The translations under genes and the position numbers were made by a program. A DNA stretch of 64,000 bases from Microbacterium aoyamense. GTDB taxonomy: Bacteria > Actinomycetota > Actinomycetes > Actinomycetales > Microbacteriaceae. Shown one piece after another: positions 62,824 to 64,000 of this stretch (position 1 is the stretch's first letter; every line of letters starts with the position of its first letter). The notes below the pieces were generated by a model. The model ran no database searches. It was not told where the DNA came from and saw nothing but the letters and a program-made list of their open reading frames with translations. The DNA lies in contig NZ_JAKNUT010000006.1 in NCBI RefSeq assembly GCF_023155855.1, forward strand, positions 124,001-188,000. Direction: 5' to 3'.

Positions 62824-64000
62824 CGATCGGCTGCGTGACGGTGCCGGCGCGGGGCTGATCGGGGTCGACCCCGAGCAGCGCCGCGATGCGCGCCGCGACG
62901 CTGGCGGGATCGTTGTACAGATCGAACGAGTGCACCCGCACGTAGTGCCAGCCGAGGCGCCGCAGGATCTGCGGACGCAGGCGCAGCGACTCGCGCAGCG
63001 ACTCCCCGATCGTCTCGGGGTCGCTCTCGGCGACGACCGCCTTGCCTTCGTACTGCGCGACGAGCGGAAGCAGTCCGCGGTAGTGCACGTCGACCGCGAC
63101 CCCCAGGGCCCGCAGCTCGCGCGCGAGCGCGAGGGTCAGGGGATCGGCGAGGTCCTCGAGTCGGGCGTCGCGCCCCCGCGCGGCGAGTCCGCCGAGGATG
63201 CTCATGATGATCGCGGCACCGTACTCGAGGCGTCCGTCCTCGAACGCCGTCGGGCGGATCGAAGAGACGATCACCATCGATCGGCGGGCGCGCGTCATCC
63301 CGACCGTGAGGAGTCGCTCGCCGTCGGGCGTGGACAGGTCGCCGAAGTCGCTCAGGACACGCCCGTGCTTCGTGAGGCCGAACCCGAGCGAGAACACCAC
63401 GCGGTCGCGACTCTCGGCGACGGACTCCTCGAGCGTCAGCACCGCGAACGGCTCGGCCGTGTCGCGCGAGACGAAGTCGGCGACGTCGGTACGACCCGCG
63501 AACGCGTGCTCGACGGCGGCGCGGATGCGCTCGGCATGCTTGGCACTCGCCGTCACGACCATGAGCGACTCGTTGCCACGGTTCACGGCGTGCTCGACGA
63601 CAAGAGTCACGACGCGCGCGACCTCGGCATCCGGACTCTCGACGGCTCCCGTGACCGGATCGGGCATCCCCGTCCCGCCCTCGACGTAGTCGACGCTGAG
63701 ACTCCCCCGCCCGAGGTACGAACCCGCCCACGGATACGAGACGATCTCGCCGCCGTAGAACGCGGCGTTGACGAGCTCGGCGAGGTCCTCGCCGCCCGCG
63801 CGGTAGCTGCGCGTCAGGGTCTCGACGGGGACGATCTCGGCGAGACGCTCGAAGACGCTCGCCTCATCGAAGGGCTCGGGCTCCTCGGCGCGCGGCGCCG
63901 ACGTCATGCGGAACGCGTCTTCGGGGGCCGGGGCCGGGCCGGTCGCGATCCGGAACGGCGTCGGCTTCTGGGTCACGGGGTCACCGAACACGACGATCTG
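62813..64000 (-). CDS. SF1-type DNA helicase with C-terminal nuclease-like domain (partial)
   Basis: 396 codons to the window edge; the N-terminus with the Walker A is beyond. The visible part begins QIVVFGDPVTQ (helicase motif III-like), contains LTRSYRAGGEDLAELVNAAFY, then FSLGFGLTKHGRVLSDFG and LLTVGMTRARRSMVIVSS (motif V/VI region). The last about 100 residues, VDVHYRGLLPLVAQYEGKAVV to RRLGWHYVRVHSFDLYNDP, resemble the restriction-endonuclease-like domain found at the end of DUF4011/UvrD-type helicases in actinobacteria. It may act in DNA repair or restriction. Ends 4 nt inside the next small gene. Confidence 0.8.
   Translation of the reverse strand, partial: QIVVFGDPVTQKPTPFRIATGPAPAPEDAFRMTSAPRAEEPEPFDEASVFERLAEIVPVETLTRSYRAGGEDLAELVNAAFYGGEIVSYPWAGSYLGRGSLSVDYVEGGTGMPDPVTGAVESPDAEVARVVTLVVEHAVNRGNESLMVVTASAKHAERIRAAVEHAFAGRTDVADFVSRDTAEPFAVLTLEESVAESRDRVVFSLGFGLTKHGRVLSDFGDLSTPDGERLLTVGMTRARRSMVIVSSIRPTAFEDGRLEYGAAIIMSILGGLAARGRDARLEDLADPLTLALARELRALGVAVDVHYRGLLPLVAQYEGKAVVAESDPETIGESLRESLRLRPQILRRLGWHYVRVHSFDLYNDPASVAARIAALLGVDPDQPRAGTVTQPIDVD

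Overview
The window is a chromosomal segment of a high-GC actinobacterium, most likely a Microbacterium or a close Microbacteriaceae relative. This rests on the GC-rich coding style, many GTG starts and ATGA/GTGA overlaps, actinobacterial families (PucR, LAL-type LuxR, HspR/HAIR control, class Ib nrdHIEF) and a recurrent GGATGC/GCATCC hexamer. No rRNA, CRISPR array, prophage or intact insertion sequence was seen. There is one tRNA, tRNA-Ala(CGC).

Layout. 1-5.6 kb: a Baeyer-Villiger-like monooxygenase (cut by the left edge) and a polar amino-acid ABC transporter, divergent from a PucR regulator. 5.6-10.3 kb: a DoxX-like protein, two luciferase-like oxidoreductases and a ClpC-type unfoldase behind two HAIR (HspR) boxes. 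10.4-14.6 kb: small housekeeping and membrane genes, a RsmC/RlmG-like methyltransferase, a second DoxX paralogue and about 800 bp of hairpin-rich non-coding DNA. 14.4-23.8 kb: one minus-strand run of oxalate decarboxylase, MFS exporter, two LAL-type LuxR regulators, a membrane protein, a ketopantoate-reductase homologue and a small membrane protein. 23.9-27.7 kb: plus-strand redox/stress genes (SnoaL-like, DUF1275, peroxiredoxin, DsbA-like, HxlR), a decayed MFS gene and a second SnoaL-like gene. 27.8-32.1 kb: a catabolic-looking operon led by a MarR gene (tautomerase, FAH-family hydrolase with a one-base frameshift, RidA, PLP dehydratase, MFS). 32.5-36.3 kb: nrdHIEF with two NrdR boxes. 36.8-46.8 kb: a secreted repeat protein, MFS, hydrolase, acyl-CoA dehydrogenase, DUF445 and DUF559 genes, hutG and sixA. 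46.9-52.1 kb: hutHUI divergent from an IclR regulator. 52.1-64 kb: YbaK, a second DUF559 gene, an amino-acid dehydrogenase, an acyl-CoA ligase, tRNA-Ala, an amidohydrolase, galU, a 5-FTHF cyclo-ligase, an FmdB-like protein, mscL and a helicase cut by the right edge.

How genes work together. hutH, hutU, hutI and the separate hutG form a near-complete histidine degradation pathway, probably controlled by the divergent IclR gene. nrdHIEF makes deoxynucleotides under NrdR and perhaps DnaA. The MarR-led operon joins a PLP ammonia-lyase to RidA, which removes reactive enamine/imine products. The oxalate decarboxylase run places two related ATPase-type regulators beside an exporter.

The most unusual observation concerns two paralogous AbiEi/DUF559 nuclease-like genes (42.7-43.6 and 52.7-53.5 kb). 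Each is bracketed by its own short direct repeat, different for each gene, with a shared non-coding sequence upstream. Two further solitary palindromic repeats lie at 11.3 and 46.8 kb. This looks like a family of gene-plus-cognate-repeat units, analogous in layout to RAYT/REP systems but with a nuclease-like protein.
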